DNA of 44,599 bases from Selaginella moellendorffii (Eukaryota; Streptophyta; Lycopodiopsida; Selaginellales; Selaginellaceae), in contig NW_003314278.1 of assembly GCF_000143415.4 (NCBI RefSeq), forward strand, positions 1,213,453 through 1,258,051, given 5' to 3'. The position numbers were made by a program, and so were the translations under genes. Positions 19,764-30,289 of this stretch are shown piece after piece. The notes below the pieces were generated by a model that was not told where the DNA came from, searched no databases, and saw nothing but the letters and a program-made list of their open reading frames with translations. Each line of letters begins with the position of its first letter. The stretch's first letter is position 1.

Positions 19764-19839
19764 TGGAATGCAATGATCACTGCAAATGGCTAGAATGGGT
19801 GTCTTTTGAAAGTGCACTTGCAGTGATCATTGCATTCCA
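19764..19839. repeat. Foldback: perfect 22-bp inverted repeat, 32-nt loop
   Basis: 19764-19785 is the exact reverse complement of 19818-19839. Copy 2 (near 40247-40300) has the left arm only and lacks about 28 bp including the right arm, so the hairpin is copy-specific. Confidence 0.9.
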
Positions 19840-20559
19840 TTGCTTAAGCTGTTGGATTTCATTCCGGCACCTTTTGTGAATGCATTGATCACCACCCATG
19901 GCAGATCAAGGATCCTAGCTCAAGCAAGAAACATGTTTGATCAAATCTTGTGCAAAACTGTGAGCTCCTGATCACCCATGATCTAACTGTAAGCCCAGTA
20001 AGGACAATCCAGCAAAACCTTATTAAATCTTTGCAGAACTTACCTTTATCAGTGTCTTAGCCACGCCAGCCTAACAAGCAAGATCCAGGAGAACTTTTGT
20101 ATCAATCACTACAGCCACTTGATTATATTGTTGCCCATTGCATGGAGAAGAAGCTCAAACTTCTTCTATCACTGTGATACTCTACTATGAGGAGCAAGTA
20201 AAAAGTTCCTTGTTTTCTGTTTATGGACATGCTATAAAGACAAACACATCAGACTACTCAAAAAAAGTGAACTTTTTGACTAGTAATAATGTTCTTAAAG
20301 GAAAGTTTGCAAGATTTTATATTCTTCACTATTTGCTTTAAGCTTGCTGTAGGAAGAATAAAATTGATAAAAAAAACATTAGTTGAACTCTTTGAGAAGT
20401 ACATATGAATCAAAAAATGTATTAAAATGAGTACATCATATAAATTTTTTATTTATGTAAAAATTGACAATATCAAAGCAAACCAAACGTTGTTGCATAG
20501 TGCAATGCAGAAAATTATATCTATTTGAGTTCGGTTCAATGCAACATATCTCCTCCCTC

Positions 20560-20840
20560 CAACACTCTTCCTGTAGCAACTCTCCTCCATGTCCTCTAGT
20601 GCTCCTCTTCCACATTGTACTTTTGCCAATTCTACTCTTGGATTTTTTTGTTTTTTTTTAATTTTCATCAAATCATTCTTTCTCACCCTCTAGCTCCTCT
20701 AAAACCCCTTGTGCATTGAGTCTCCTCCAGCTCCTCCATCACTCCTCCTATAACAGCTCTTCAGCTCCTCCAGCATTTCTCCTGCAACAGCTCTCCTCCA
20801 ACTCCTCTAGCACTCCTCCTACAACAGCTCTCCTCTAGTA
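20560..20840 (+). repeat. Pyrimidine-rich degenerate tandem repeat (CTCCTCC type)
   Basis: Irregular repeats of about 30-35 bp built on CAGCTCCTCCAGCACTCCTCCT. They are repeated at about 40850-41155, and copy number differs between the two loci. One strand is almost purely C/T. Confidence 0.7.
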
Positions 20841-21060
20841 GATGGCTATGCCACGGCTAAGGCCAGCCAAGGTAGTGCTAGCCATGGCCGAGACCTTGTG
20901 CCACCATGCCTGTGCTTGCTATGGGCCATTGGTGGTGTAACTTTGGCCCTAGCTGTGTGGTTATAGATACCACAGCCAAGGACAACATCATTGGCAATCA
21001 AGGTTGCCAGTGGTTGTGGTAAGCTTGGCAAAACATTATCTTTTATGTTGAGAAAGGACC

Positions 21061-23653
21061 AATTCGCACATTTATTTAGTGAAAAAAAACTTAAGCCACT
21101 TTAAAAATTAAGAAAGTTGGGTTCGCACATTGAAAAAATTTGTGTTGCAAAGTAAACTTATAAGGACTTTTGCATTCGCACATGTCATAGATTTAAGTGG
21201 AAAAACACCCTCGGATTCGCACTTAAAAACAATGCATTCGAACACTTAAAATTCACTTAATTCAAATTTTGAAATTTCAAATTCAAATTCAAATGTTTAG
21301 AATTATATCCCAGCAAATTTCAAAGCAAACACGAACGCCACTGGCAAAGACAGAGGGAAAACGTGAGGTTCTCTCTAACCTCTTTCGCATCCTCTGGACT
21401 GTGCAACTCCTCACGAGGCTCCCCTTCCGCTTGCTCGGGATCACTGTAACCAACAAAGAGGTCCTGGTCCTTGAGCCTTTTCACCTCTTTCCTCCAAGCT
21501 TGGATCACCGCCCGAAGATCAGTCTCCCCAACATCAATCAAGAACAACTCTTGATGATGTTGGGAAGGTACTTTGGCTGGATCCTTTGTTTTTGATCCAA
21601 GCATCTGAACTTCATTTTAAGAAGTCCAAATGCTTGCTCAATAACAATCCAAGCAAGGTGGTGATGAAGGTTGAAAGCTGCCTTAGATGGTGTCGGGTTC
21701 GGAGCTGAGCAACAACCAAAACAAGTGAACAAAAGAAAGTAGAATGAAGAAGACTTACTTGTGTGTGGAATCATCAGATGCTGCTGGAGTTGGTACCCTT
21801 TGTCCCCCACTAGGTATGGCTTGATCCTATCATCATATGCTAACACCGCAGGCGATGTCAGCAGCTCCCTTGCTACAATCTTGTTCCTGAGGGTTGAATT
21901 ACGAAAAACCCGGACGCGTCCTGAAAGCAAAAAGAACATTTTAGAACCATCCACAACACACAAAGAAACATACCTGGCCACCCAGCGTAGACACTGAGGA
22001 ACCTCTTCTGGGCATCACAAACCCCTTGCAAGATGACTGAGTACCGCTGCTTCCGGTCGTAGTAGCTCTCGCCATCCAGTCTAGTAGTCGATCGCCCCAG
22101 CAACATTAGGCAGTCGGGTTCCTATTGGTCATCAAAACTTATAACAATCCAAAAAACATAAGAAAATGTACCTGTCACTTGTCGAAAGCCAGCAGTAACA
22201 GCTCGAACCTCCTTGGAGGTTGAAGGAAAATGAATCTTGTACCTGAGACACTTGACAATCGCCACAGTAGTGTCCATGAAAATCTCATGAGCTGTGGACT
22301 CCCCGATGCCGAACTTGTCCGCCAGATCCAAGTAATCTGTGTTCTTGAAAAGCTTGTCCACCAGCACCACACTCCTCCAACCAGTATCTTGCTTCCGGAT
22401 CTCGCTCTCCAGCATGCCACAAATGGTGAAGAACGTCCTCTTCTCCATCTGAAGTTTCCTCTTTCACCTCCCCACATCGTAATACTCCAAAGAAAACTTA
22501 CTCGAGGTGGTGACATTTCGAGGCTTCACCCACCACAAGCCGATGCAAAACTTCCTCCCAATCACAGCCCGACGAACCTCTAGTTCACGGTCTTCTTCCT
22601 CAGGCAGCGGGGCTCTTGTCATCCGCAATGTGCATTTAAACCCTAAAGCAAAGGGTGAAAGATGAGATTCCAGCGCTGTGTCTTCGTCATGAGAACATGC
22701 TGGCTGCTCCTCCCTCCCCCGCAATCTTCGCGAGATGTTTTTCCCGAACGAGATCAATCAGGAGCATGGTCTCAGCATGGTTCCAGTTCTTTCCCCGGGT
22801 TCTCTTCGCAGCAGCAGGTGCAGCAAAACCCAAGGTATCCACAAACTGGACAGCCTCGTCGTCGAGCTCCTCCATGTGAGCATCCGGGTCTTGTTCCAGA
22901 TCGGGGATGCTGTCATCTCCCTCTTCTTCATGACCCCGCCGGGAGCTCTCAATCACTCATGCATGCATGCAACCTAAGAAATGTAAACTCAAAGCCATCT
23001 CTGGTTCTCAAAGCAGTTGGAGCTCCCGGCACGCTGTGCTCCAGGGGAACTCCTCCGGACGTGGCTTGGGCTCCTCCGGGCGCGGCTTGGACTCCTCCCG
23101 CTGTGGCTTCGGCTCCTCCCACCGAGTCTTGGCCTCCTCCTGGCGATGATCCATGGCCTCCTCCTCCCGGAGAAGAACCGCGGCGTCCTCCTCCTAGAGT
23201 AGAACCATGGCCTCCTCCTCCCGGGGCACCCCCTCCTCGAGGCCTCAGAACCATGGCCTAATCCTCCCGGGGCCAGATTCAGAGATCCGCGGCCAACCCC
23301 GGCCAACCCCGGCCATTCCGCGCCCTCCTCCCACTCCATGGCCACCTCTCCCTCCATGGGCACCTCTTCCTCCTCCTGTTGGTGAAGATAGAGCACGAAC
23401 AGGCCCAGATCCCCATTTCCCAGAGCTCTGTTTATGGCGACTTCCTCCTCTTCCAACCCTAAAATCGGATTACCACCTCCTCAGGCCTCTCCATGTTTTA
23501 ATTCTCGGGCCGGCACCTAACCTAAGAATCTTCTCGAATATTTCCGGAATAAGTTTTAAGAACTTCCCTTAAAATAAAATGACCCCAACACTCGGGGTTT
23601 TTGAAAATTACTTTAGAATCCTCTAAATTCGCCTTTTTTTTTCGTGCGAATCC
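21061..23653 (-). mobile_element. PIF/Harbinger-like DNA transposon, copy B (reverse)
   Basis: Read on the reverse strand from GGATTCGCAC (23653) to the candidate end GTGCGAATTGG (21062). It carries a glycine-rich ORF, a SANT/trihelix-like segment and a DDE_Tnp_4-type transposase. The 3' end holds five ATTCGCAC-like subterminal repeats (21062, 21122, 21174, 21214, 21236), of which copy C retains fewer. No clear TTA/TAA target duplication was seen, so the ends are tentative. Confidence 0.6.
21320..23456 (-). pseudogene. Harbinger-like transposase gene, copy B (broken)
   Basis: In order: glycine-rich N-terminus (23456-22949), SANT/Myb-like start (RGKNWNHAETMLLIDLVREK, near 22800), then HARBI1/DDE_Tnp_4-type transposase (MEKRTFFTICGMLESEIRKQ, FGIGESTAHEIF, YYDRKQRYSVILQGVCDA, VYAGWPG, NPTPSKAAFNLHHH, EQAFGLLKMKFRCL). 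A 53-bp intron (21973-21921) is visible. Lesions relative to copy C: 8 residues (VRLGVTLY) deleted in frame, 22 bp lost at the first catalytic Asp, and 9 bp removing the HD of the second catalytic Asp. It keeps the last acidic residue (IEQAFG). Catalytically dead. Confidence 0.75.
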
Positions 23654-24691
23654 AAAATACCCATAAAAAATAAGGGTAAGTACATTACTTTAGCTTAAGT
23701 TATTGTGCAAATAGGGAAAACGTAAATTTTGAACTTTAATTTCGGGTAACTCTTGGTCCAGAGCTAAACTCTTATAAACATCTCTAAACATGCTCATTTA
23801 ATTAACAACCAACGAACGGAAAGATATCTTTACCAGCACTCCCCCACTAATTTTCTTTCGAAAATAAAAAACTAAAAGCAAAGAAGATATTATCAAACAC
23901 TATTTTTTCAATGTTTGTTTTTTTTCTTATTTTCTACTATTAATTAACTTACAACTCAATCACACAATATTTGGAGCTGGAAGAATTGAATCCAACTTAA
24001 TTTCAGCAAACTGATGAGGATGGACAATTTTTATTTTCATTTATTTTGCACTTCTTAATTTACATTTCTTAATTGTTTCTACTCTTCCTATACACACTTC
24101 TTCGGTGTATTTGGCCCATTATATTTAGCTGAAACACATGTACATGTACACTAGTACACTACGTACACTACGTACTAAGCCTATGATACACACTTGTTGC
24201 TAATTCTCAACGATTTGTGCATCTGCTGGTTGATACACACACACACACACTGTGTAGGGCTAGCTCCATCCACAAGAGAGCCTTGAGGTTGGGCACCAGA
24301 GGCTGGAAGAAGTCGTCACAGCAGAGAGCAAGCAGGTCACCACTCAGGACAAGCTCAAAAAATCTGGAAGGAAAACGTTGCCGAGGAACTGGTGAGTACG
24401 TTGCAAGAAACAAATGCCGTTGTCACCAGCTTCCACACGTCTTCAACGTGCTCTAGGAGCACAAACCCAAAGTTGGTCATGCTGCAAGCTGCCATCCATC
24501 ACCTTGCTCCCGGAACATGAGGCAGTACTTCCTATCAGCAAAGAGTTTAGGTACCGGCAAGTCTTCATACTAAGGCTTATTATCTGAATCTGGGCGCTCC
24601 GTTTTGGGGCACCTGTTGCCAAGTTTAGTCAGCATTCCCCAATTCTGCTACCAAAAGGAAATTTAAATTTAAGACAACGTGTCATCCTCCT
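23654..24691. other. Duplicated non-coding flank, copy B (reverse orientation)
   Basis: Reverse counterpart of 10546-11476 and 34015-34973. It contains a (CA)n run at about 24236-24250. The 24240-24320 segment has the same orientation relative to its unit as in copy A, unlike copy C. No gene recognised. Confidence 0.6.
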
Positions 24692-25232
24692 TTTGCATAG
24701 TTTTAACTTTTAAATGTTAGTTTTTTCTCCGTGAAGTTCAGGTTGACGGCGGTACTTTGACGAGGCATGCAGCGGCCCATGTTTCTACTTGACTCACGGA
24801 GGGTTTAAAATCAGGGATAACTGCAAGAAAGAGCACTGACATGTTTTCAAAAGTACTTGTCACAGGAACATCTGCCATCCTGGAACACATGAACCCGACT
24901 GGCATCTTTGCAGATGATTAGCCTTTTTTCCAGCTTAGAGATGAGAGCAGTGGCCGCATGGCAATCGTCACAAACTCGGACCTTTTGCATAGTTTTAACT
25001 TTTAAATGTTAGTTTTTTCTCCGTGAAGTTCAGGTTGGCGGCAGTACTTTGACGAGGCATGCAGCGGCCCATGTTTCTGCTTGACTCACGGAGGGTTTAA
25101 AACCAGGGATAACTGCAAGAAAGAGCACTGACATGTTTTCAAAATTTGTTGCTGAGAATGAAAGAGGAGGGCTATGTGAGCGATGTGATCAACGTTCTAA
25201 AAGACATACCTGAGGAAGAGAAAGAGAGCTAA
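24692..25232 (-). pseudogene. Scrambled 3' end of PPR gene B (DYW pieces and duplicated 3' UTR)
   Basis: Four blocks that are colinear in copies A and C are shuffled here. The 3' UTR block occurs twice (24692-24852 and 24980-25142). Between them, 24853-24979 on the reverse strand encodes the last ~40 DYW residues (CDDCHAATALISKLEKRLI... ending CSCDKYF). 25146-25228 carries LLRMKEEGYVSDVINVLKDI on the FORWARD strand, that is, inverted. The block containing HSEKLA is absent. The DYW domain of gene B is therefore destroyed. Confidence 0.85.
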
Positions 25233-28200
25233 CATCCGTCCACCAGCTTCTCCCGGGCTCCCTGAAGCTGCCTTCACCTCTCATTCTCTCCACAACAGCA
25301 GCCATTTCACTGAGCATCCCCAGGTTTCCAAATATATTGGCCATCAATGTGTAGGGCATGCCGCTCTTGGGATCCATCTCCACAAGACGCTCAAACGCGA
25401 GTTTGCCGATCGTGTAATTCTTCCACTTCCGGCAGGCTCCGAGCAGGGACGTCCAAACCACTGCATCCGGTTCAAAAGGCATGGCTCTGAGAACTCTCAC
25501 AGCTTCGTCAAGGAGGTTAGCTCGCCCGAGCATATCGATCAGGCATACATAATGCTCCAGACGTGGCTTGACTCCATACTGCTTGGGCATTTCATCCAGA
25601 AGCTGCCTTCCTTTCCCGACCAGACCACCATGGCTGCAAGCGTTCAACACCGAGACAAAACTCACATCGTCAGCTTTACAGCCCTCCTCCTGAGTCATGG
25701 AATAGAAACGCTCCAAGGCCTCGATCGATCGGCCCTGGAGAGTGTAAGCCTGTATAAGAGAGTTCCAGAGACCCGTGTTGTCCCGAGCTCGGCACTCGTC
25801 AAACGCTTCCTGAGCAGAATCAACATCGCCGCATTTGCCATAGAAGCTCACCAGGCTGGAGCCCAGAACTGGATTGTTTTTCAGCAGCCCCTCATGCTTC
25901 GCCAGCTGGTGAATCTCCCTCCCGAGCTTGATCGCCATCACACTCCCGCAAGCAACAAGGACGCAGGTGTAAGTGCAAGCATTAGCTTGAATGGTGTTAT
26001 CAGCTCTCAGGGCAGAGTAGTACTCCAGAGCAAGTTCAGCTCGCCCGTTCGTGTTGCAGCCCTGGATGATCGCGGTGTAGGACACAACACTCCGAGTTCC
26101 CATGGAGTGGAAAATCTTGCGAGCCTCATCAAGCTCGCCACACTTGCAGTACATGTCTACCAGGCAAGTCGCCATGTACAGACCTAGATGTTTCTTCTCC
26201 TTGCTCAGTACTGAATGGACTTCCATCCCGATGCGTAGAGCTCTCTCCCTCTTCTCGCTGGATTCGGTAGCAAGTGTGGAGCAGGCGCTGATCACCGCGA
26301 CATGTGTCCAATCATCAGGTTGAATGGTGTTATCAGCTCTCAGGGCAGAGTAGTACTCCAGAGCAAGTTCAGCTTGCCCGTTCGAGCCGCAGCCCTGGAT
26401 GATCGCGTTGTAGGACACAACACTTCGAGTTCCCATGGAGTGGAAAATCTTGCGAGCCTCCTCAAGCTCGCCACACTTGCAGTACATGTCTACCAGGCAA
26501 TTCGCCACGAACAGATCTACCTGTTTCTTCTCCTTGCTCAGCATTAAATGGATCTCCATCCCGATGCGTAGAGCTCTCTCCCTCTTCTCGCTGGATTCGG
26601 TAGCAAGTCTGGAGCAGGCGCTGATCACCGCGACATGAGTCCGATCGTTGGGTTGAATGGTGGTGCAAGCTCTCAGGGCAGAGTAGTACTCCAGAGCAAG
26701 TTCAGCTCGCCCGTTCGTGTTGCAGCCCTGGATGATCGCGGTGTAGGACACAACACTGCGAGTTCCCATGGAGTGGAAAATCTTGCGAGCCTCCTCAAGC
26801 TCGCCACACTTGCAGTACATGTCTACCAGGCAAGTCGCCATGTACAGACCTACATGTTTCTTCTCCTTGCTCAGTACTGAATGGACTTCCATCCCGATGC
26901 GTAGAGCTCTCTCCCTCTTCTCGCTGGATTCGGTAGCAAGTCTGGAGCACGCGCTGATCACCGCGACATGTGTCCAATCGTCGGGTTGAATGGTGTTATC
27001 AGCTCTCAGGGCAGAGTAGTACTCCAGAGCAAGTTCAGCTTGCCCGTTCGAGCCGCAGCCCTGGATGATCGCGTTGTAGGACACAACACTCCGAGTTCCC
27101 ATGGAGTGGAAAATCTTGCGAGCCTCCTCAAGCTCGCCACACTTGCAGTACATGTCTACCAGGCAAGTCGCCACGAACAGATCTACCTGTTTCTTCTCCT
27201 TGCTCAGCATTGAATGGATCCCCATCCCGATGCGTAGAGCTCTCTCCCTCTTCTCGCTGGATTCGGTAGCAAGTCTGGAGCAGGCGCTGATCACCGCGAC
27301 ATGAGTCCGATCGTTGGGTTGAATGGTGGTACAAGCTCTCAGGGCAGAGTAGTACTCCAGAGCAAGTTCAGGTTGCCCGTTCGAGCCGCAGCCCTGGATG
27401 ATCGCGTTGTAGGACACAACACTCCGGGTTCCCATGGAGTGGAAAATCTTGCGAGCCTCCTCAAGCTCGCCACACTTGCAGTACATGTCTACCAGGCAAG
27501 TCGCCACGAACAGATCTACCTGTTTCTTCTCCTTGCTCAGCATTGAATGGATCTCCATCCCGATGCGTAGAGCTCTCTCCCTCTTCTCGCTGGATTCGGT
27601 AGCAAGTCTGGAGCAGGCGCTGATCACCGCGACATGTGTCCAATCGTTGGGTTGAATGGTGGTACAAGCTCTCAGGGCAGAGTAGTACTCCAGAGCAAGT
27701 TCAGCTTGCCCGTTCGAGCCGCAGCCCTGGATGATCTCGTTGTAGGACACAACACTCCGGGTTCCCATGGAGTCGAAAATCTTGCGAGCCTCCTCAAGCT
27801 CGCCACACTTGCAGTACATATCGATCAATCCCGTCAACAAGTAGATGTTGCTTTTGTGCTCATCACTCTTGAGCACAGCTTCATGGGCTTGTTTTCCCAA
27901 AGAAAGGGATCTGCTCTCAGCTGAGTCTCTCACGCGGTGTATCAGCCTCCCTAAACTCACCGGTTCATCACCAGCTACAGGTGGGGTATGTGGAGATTTG
28001 TAGCGGGCCGTGGTGGCCTTACCTACAGCTGGGTCAGCGAGCGACTCGAGTTTTGCAGAGACCCAGGTTGGTGTTTTCCTGTTGGCGATCCCTCTCTCCG
28101 GTAGAAACATGTTTGAAATCCGGGTAGGACTCTGAGAAGAACTTGTTTTCCTTCTTGAACCTGTTGTCCCACCAGAAAGTGGGATCCCTGAAAAACGTTT

Positions 28201-28242
28201 TCCACTGTGAGATTGTTGAGAAATGACAGACACACCACACAA
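25189..28242 (-). CDS. PPR gene B: PLS-type PPR protein with truncated C-terminus
   Basis: A 1017-codon frame: six 333-bp PPR triplets, the following PPR and E-type motifs, and the PG-box-like GRSWW. The protein then runs into inverted sequence and stops after DVSS + 11 foreign residues, so there is no DYW deaminase domain. The PDF motif is encoded at about 28200-28090 but in another frame: a 5-bp deletion near 28091 (GCCTGTGG reduced to GGG relative to A) separates WWDNR..PDFKH..TGE from the PPR frame, so the first ~50 residues of the annotated ORF are out-of-frame translation. A start within the PPR part is more likely, if it is expressed at all. The promoter region with the TATA element is missing. 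If translated, it would bind RNA and need a DYW partner in trans. Confidence 0.7.
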   Translation of the reverse strand: MCGVSVISQQSHSGKRFSGIPLSGGTTGSRRKTSSSQSPTRISNMFLPERGIANRKTPTWVSAKLESLADPAVGKATTARYKSPHTPPVAGDEPVSLGRLIHRVRDSAESRSLSLGKQAHEAVLKSDEHKSNIYLLTGLIDMYCKCGELEEARKIFDSMGTRSVVSYNEIIQGCGSNGQAELALEYYSALRACTTIQPNDWTHVAVISACSRLATESSEKRERALRIGMEIHSMLSKEKKQVDLFVATCLVDMYCKCGELEEARKIFHSMGTRSVVSYNAIIQGCGSNGQPELALEYYSALRACTTIQPNDRTHVAVISACSRLATESSEKRERALRIGMGIHSMLSKEKKQVDLFVATCLVDMYCKCGELEEARKIFHSMGTRSVVSYNAIIQGCGSNGQAELALEYYSALRADNTIQPDDWTHVAVISACSRLATESSEKRERALRIGMEVHSVLSKEKKHVGLYMATCLVDMYCKCGELEEARKIFHSMGTRSVVSYTAIIQGCNTNGRAELALEYYSALRACTTIQPNDRTHVAVISACSRLATESSEKRERALRIGMEIHLMLSKEKKQVDLFVANCLVDMYCKCGELEEARKIFHSMGTRSVVSYNAIIQGCGSNGQAELALEYYSALRADNTIQPDDWTHVAVISACSTLATESSEKRERALRIGMEVHSVLSKEKKHLGLYMATCLVDMYCKCGELDEARKIFHSMGTRSVVSYTAIIQGCNTNGRAELALEYYSALRADNTIQANACTYTCVLVACGSVMAIKLGREIHQLAKHEGLLKNNPVLGSSLVSFYGKCGDVDSAQEAFDECRARDNTGLWNSLIQAYTLQGRSIEALERFYSMTQEEGCKADDVSFVSVLNACSHGGLVGKGRQLLDEMPKQYGVKPRLEHYVCLIDMLGRANLLDEAVRVLRAMPFEPDAVVWTSLLGACRKWKNYTIGKLAFERLVEMDPKSGMPYTLMANIFGNLGMLSEMAAVVERMRGEGSFREPGRSWWTDVSSLSLPQVCLLER
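25981..27846 (-). repeat. Six tandem 333-bp PPR triplets (gene B)
   Basis: Unit starts on the reverse strand: 27846, 27513, 27180, 26847, 26514 and 26181. Variable blocks in the P motifs read N/N, N/N, N/D, T/N, N/D, T/N at the proposed base-selecting positions. One unit is missing compared with gene A. Confidence 0.95.
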
Positions 28243-28892
28243 ACCCTAGCGCCGCACGCCGATTTGTTATTCTGCACTTAACTGCGTGTTTTCTGTTTTT
28301 TCTTTTTCTAATTCTTGTCCTTTTTAAACTTCACAATGTCACAGCAGAGTATAAATGTGAGTTAAGAGTTAACACGAGCTAAGAGTAAAAACGTTAGCAG
28401 CTTAAAAGAGGGAAGTAGGAATGCTCGGATGGAGTTCCACCAGGTAGAAAAGACAAGTCATACCTCATTGCTCCCAACCCCCTCCCTCCACCCGGTTGCC
28501 TACTTTAACCAAGCCCCGAAGCACCCAGCAGTCTTGGCGCACAGGGATGACATCAGCCCTAACCTCTTGCTCCACTGCTCCTACTTCTGAGCTGCTAGCA
28601 GCTTCTCCCCTCCTTAAAAAAAAAGGTCTGTTGTTCTCTTGGAGTTCAAGAGGCATCCTCTTCACCGTCTCCTCTGTTTTTGCTAGCTAATTAGCTCTTA
28701 CAAGAAGGAGCACAAGCCAAGTTCAGCTCTATCATCTCCTCTTTAAGACACCTCACCTCTTTGAAGCCATTCAGGAGAGCTAGCACGCTTCACGTCTAGA
28801 CGTCCCCCGCCCCCCTTTTTTTTTGCGATTGTCTCTTCAAACTCATCATACGTATTTAACTCACCAAACCTTACCAAGCCGAGTGCAGGTTT

Positions 28893-29228
28893 TTAAACCC
28901 CATGAGTCACCTTGGCCTTTTTCCATCTTCCAGTTGAGCTCTCCAACAGTCTTGACGTGCGGATGCGTGCAAACTGCTCCTTGAGCCAGGACCATTTCTC
29001 CAGGAGATAACTTATGCTACAACACTCTCCGCTCGACGATCTCAATGTGGAAAGATCCACAAAGCTGTCCCACTCATCATAGTTGTAGAAGATATCATCC
29101 TCATACTGCATCTGCAACCTTGCTCGAGCCCAAGCCTCCACCATCGCAAGCTTCTCCCTCATCTTGATCAGCTCACACTTGAGGCGGCAAAACAAGTCCA
29201 GGTCCTGAGGAACAACAATGGAATACAC
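28893..29228 (-). CDS. Unidentified ORF (second copy of the 4193-4624 ORF)
   Basis: 111 codons. It is nearly identical to residues 1-103 of the left copy, with substitutions such as A/V, F/I and G/E. A 6-bp insertion (KA) precedes VTHGV, and a stop then replaces the longer tail of the other copy. The two copies have mostly conservative changes, but no recognised domain and no clear start. It may be one exon of a larger decayed gene. Confidence 0.35.
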   Translation of the reverse strand: MYSIVVPQDLDLFCRLKCELIKMREKLAMVEAWARARLQMQYEDDIFYNYDEWDSFVDLSTLRSSSGECCSISYLLEKWSWLKEQFARIRTSRLLESSTGRWKKAKVTHGV

Positions 29229-30255
29229 CTTTCCCGGGTACCTGTCTCGAAACCTGTGAAAGTACAGTGGACGATGTGGTGTTTCAGATCACAGCGGAAT
29301 GATAACTTGATGAAAGCAACAAAACCATCGAGCTCGCTCTTTGGGGATCAATTATCATCTCCTCCTTTGAAGCAATGAGCAGTAGGCCTTGATCACATCC
29401 AGAAGTACTAGAGATTGCAAAAGCAAGTTTGACACCAGTTATTTTGGCAACACAGAAGAAAAAGGAGAAAAATAAACTCAAGTTTCAAAATTTATAGAGA
29501 TCCATACAATCCAAATCAAGATCAATCCTCCACAAACTTAATGCCGCTTTCAGCACCTCCAAGCTCTGCCGAAAAACGTAGCCATGGTATGCCACAATCG
29601 TTCGCTTGAAAATCTGAAGATGTCAATCGAAGCATGTAAGCAAAAACATGAAGTAAAGAAGCGCAGGTGGACAACAAAGGAGATGAACTGAGCGAGGCCA
29701 AGAACACATATAAGGACTGAATGTAAGCACGTGAGGCCTCGCGTGGTTTTTTCCTCCGTGTGTGGCTTCATGTGCGAAGAGTTTGGTGTGGTAAGGTATG
29801 TTGCAGAGCAGCCAGAAGCCCAGGGTGAATATAAGTACGTGAGGCCTTGTGAGGTTTTACCACCGCCCGAGGACTCCTGTGCATGGGCCCCGGGCAAGAG
29901 TCATTTGCGAAGCTGTTCTGCATGAAACTGGTGCCCTCCCATGAAGAGCATTTTTTATTTAATTTGTGTAGAGTGTGGTTTATTTTTGCATATTGAGTGT
30001 ATTGATATCTTTTTGTTAGCAGATTCTATTGAAGAACTGAAGACTACCTACAGTTAAGTGCATGCAGCAACAAATCATATAAAAAATGAGTGCAGAGAAT
30101 AACAAATCGGGATTTCTAGGAAGTTCGTGCGTGTTATTAGTAATAATAATAATAATCATAAAAATTTGATGTTCAGCCAGTCAGAAGATTGTCTGAAAAT
30201 TATGCATGTACTGATTCTTCAGCTCTTGAGCAACTGATTGCTACTGGCTCACTTT

Positions 30256-30266
30256 CTATATATATC
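30256..30266 (+). promoter_or_regulatory. Candidate TATA element of PPR gene C
   Basis: CTATATATATC, at the same relative place as 5684-5694 before PPR gene A, about 200 bp before the conserved Met of the PDF motif (near 30454). Confidence 0.4.
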
Positions 30267-30289
30267 CAAGAGATTTTTTTTTAACAATA

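Larger units (their letters stand above)
17204..20850. repeat. 3.6-kb duplicated segment, copy 1 (RRP5 pseudogene)
   Basis: Aligns in the same orientation with 37645-41165, although everything on both sides of it is duplicated in inverted orientation. It contains the RRP5 fragments, a sequence gap, a foldback at 19764-19839, an AT-rich part (20200-20500) and a pyrimidine-rich repeat at 20560-20840. Copy 1 has more small deletions than copy 2. Confidence 0.9.

Noticed and set aside
22662-23261. Proline-rich 199-codon ORF (and its equivalents at 35959-35234 and 12161-11733)
   Set aside because: It is the antisense reading of the glycine-rich transposon region; the sense strand continues into the SANT/transposase, so the Pro-rich frame is a shadow.
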